Of a stretch of DNA of 23,028 nt, positions 22,473-23,028 are shown piece after piece. The translations under genes were made by a program, and so were the position numbers. This DNA is from DASPTT01 sp035623275 (lineage in GTDB: Bacteria > Actinomycetota > Acidimicrobiia > Acidimicrobiales > UBA8190): positions 1 through 23,028 of the forward strand of contig DASPTT010000071.1 in the NCBI GenBank assembly GCA_035623275.1, written 5' to 3'. The notes below the pieces were generated by a model. The model was not told the origin of the DNA and did not search any database. It saw only the letters and a list, made by a program, of their open reading frames with translations. Positions within the stretch are counted from its first letter, which is position 1. Every line of letters begins with the position of its first letter.

Positions 22473-22518
22473 ACGGGCACGCTAGTGGCGCCTGCCGGGC
22501 ATGGTCAATCGTGCCCGT
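22473..22518. promoter_or_regulatory. Inverted repeat in the divergent P450/SDR promoter region, candidate operator
   Basis: ACGGGCACG (22473-22481) and CGTGCCCGT (22510-22518) are perfect 9-bp arms 28 bases apart, centred between two divergent genes. The arms abut or overlap the predicted P450 promoter elements, as expected for a repressor-controlled promoter. Confidence 0.45.
22479..22508 (-). promoter_or_regulatory. Predicted promoter of the P450 operon
   Basis: On the minus strand TTGACC (22508-22503) and TAGCGT (22484-22479) are separated by 18 nt, giving a start near 22472 and a leader of about 40 nt before the GTG. The -35 is good, the -10 weak. Predicted by eye. Confidence 0.35.
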
Positions 22519-22576
22519 CGTGCCGCGAGGCGAAGGGTAGGCTCCGGCGTCCGCCGGGGCAGGAGGAGGAGAGGCG

Positions 22577-23028
22577 ATGGGCGTCAGCGTGGACCTCGGT
22601 GGGCGGCGCGTGCTGGTCACGGGTGCATCGAGTGGGATCGGCGCGGCGGTGTGCCGGTCGATCGTGACGCACGGCGGGTCGGTGGCCATGCTGGCGCGCC
22701 GCAAGGAGCGCCTCGACGAGCTGCACGACGAGCTGGGCGAGCGGGCAGTGGGGATCCCCTGCGACGTGACCGACGTCGACGCGCTCGACATCGCCGTCGC
22801 CGACGCGGCCAGCGCGCTCGGCGGCCTCGACGGCGTGATCGCCGTCGCCGGCAAGTCGATGGTCGGGACCATCAGCACCGGCACGCCCGAGCGCTGGCGC
22901 GAGCTGCTGGAGCTGAACCTCGTCGGCCCCCTGGCCACGGTGCGCGCCGCCGCGGACCACCTCGCCGCGGACGGCCGGCGCGACGTCGTGCTGGTGGGCT
23001 CCACCGGCGCCATCACGCCGATGCCGGG
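22577..23028 (+). CDS. Short-chain dehydrogenase/reductase, C-terminus beyond the window
   Basis: About 150 residues are visible of a usual 240-280 aa SDR; the catalytic Tyr-x3-Lys lies past the right edge. The Rossmann motif VTGASSGIG is at residues 14-22, CDVTDVDALD gives the adenine-ring aspartate, and LELNLVGP holds the structural Asn. The usual NNAG reads AVAGKS, a modest variant. LVGSTGA near the end is the strand leading to the catalytic serine. The ATG at 22577 follows a strong AGGAGGAGGAG. It is divergent from the P450 gene, with the inverted repeat between, so the two may share a regulator. Substrate unknown. Confidence 0.9.
   Translation, partial: MGVSVDLGGRRVLVTGASSGIGAAVCRSIVTHGGSVAMLARRKERLDELHDELGERAVGIPCDVTDVDALDIAVADAASALGGLDGVIAVAGKSMVGTISTGTPERWRELLELNLVGPLATVRAAADHLAADGRRDVVLVGSTGAITPMP

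Noticed and set aside
1..23028. tRNA, rRNA, riboswitch, transposase or phage signals
   Set aside because: Read on both strands, I found no cloverleaf, conserved rRNA segment, recognisable riboswitch core, transposase motif or terminal inverted repeats. Covariance-model searches would be decisive.

Overview
The window is very GC-rich and almost fully coding, with many GTG starts and many 4-nt ATGA/GTGA stop-start overlaps. It encodes several acyl-CoA dehydrogenases, a luciferase-like F420-type oxidoreductase, a cytochrome P450, a KshB-like reductase and a Liv-type ABC importer. This fits a high-GC actinobacterium, perhaps Acidimicrobiia-like; the lineage is an inference, since no rRNA or marker gene is present. 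I see no tRNA, rRNA, insertion sequence, phage gene or CRISPR array. The longest stretches without a gene are 232 nt (16434-16665) and about 198 nt (5636-5833).

Left part (1-4657): an acyl-CoA synthetase, cut by the window edge, runs leftward. Diverging from it is a tight four-gene plus-strand operon: a KshB-like flavin/[2Fe-2S] oxygenase reductase, a SnoaL-like protein, and large and small acyl-CoA dehydrogenase subunits. A well-formed promoter appears to produce a leaderless or nearly leaderless transcript. A minus-strand LLM oxidoreductase and a small plus-strand helical protein follow (4682-6157).

Middle (6174-9486, minus): three genes joined by GTGA overlaps encode an ACAD10/11-type acyl-CoA dehydrogenase, an aminoglycoside-phosphotransferase-fold kinase and a quinone-oxidoreductase-like protein. 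The kinase and dehydrogenase look like the two halves of animal ACAD11 and of bacterial LvaA/LvaC, which handle 4-hydroxyacyl-CoAs through a phosphorylated intermediate.

The next block (9531-16433, minus) is a branched-chain-amino-acid-type ABC importer: binding lipoprotein, a single-chain LivH-LivM permease, LivG and LivF. Joined to it by ATGA overlaps are two genes of unknown function: an exported, C-terminally membrane-anchored protein, and a two-TM protein with a His/Cys metal-site-like tail. This is the best candidate here for an undescribed system.

Right part (16666-22429, minus): P450, a second large/small acyl-CoA dehydrogenase pair, an amidohydrolase and a short-chain dehydrogenase form an apparent operon. 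A further SDR diverges from the P450 at the right edge and is cut by it. Overall the window reads as uptake plus CoA-dependent beta-oxidation-type catabolism of a hydrophobic or branched substrate such as a steroid, terpenoid or other oxygenated acid. The substrate cannot be determined from sequence alone.
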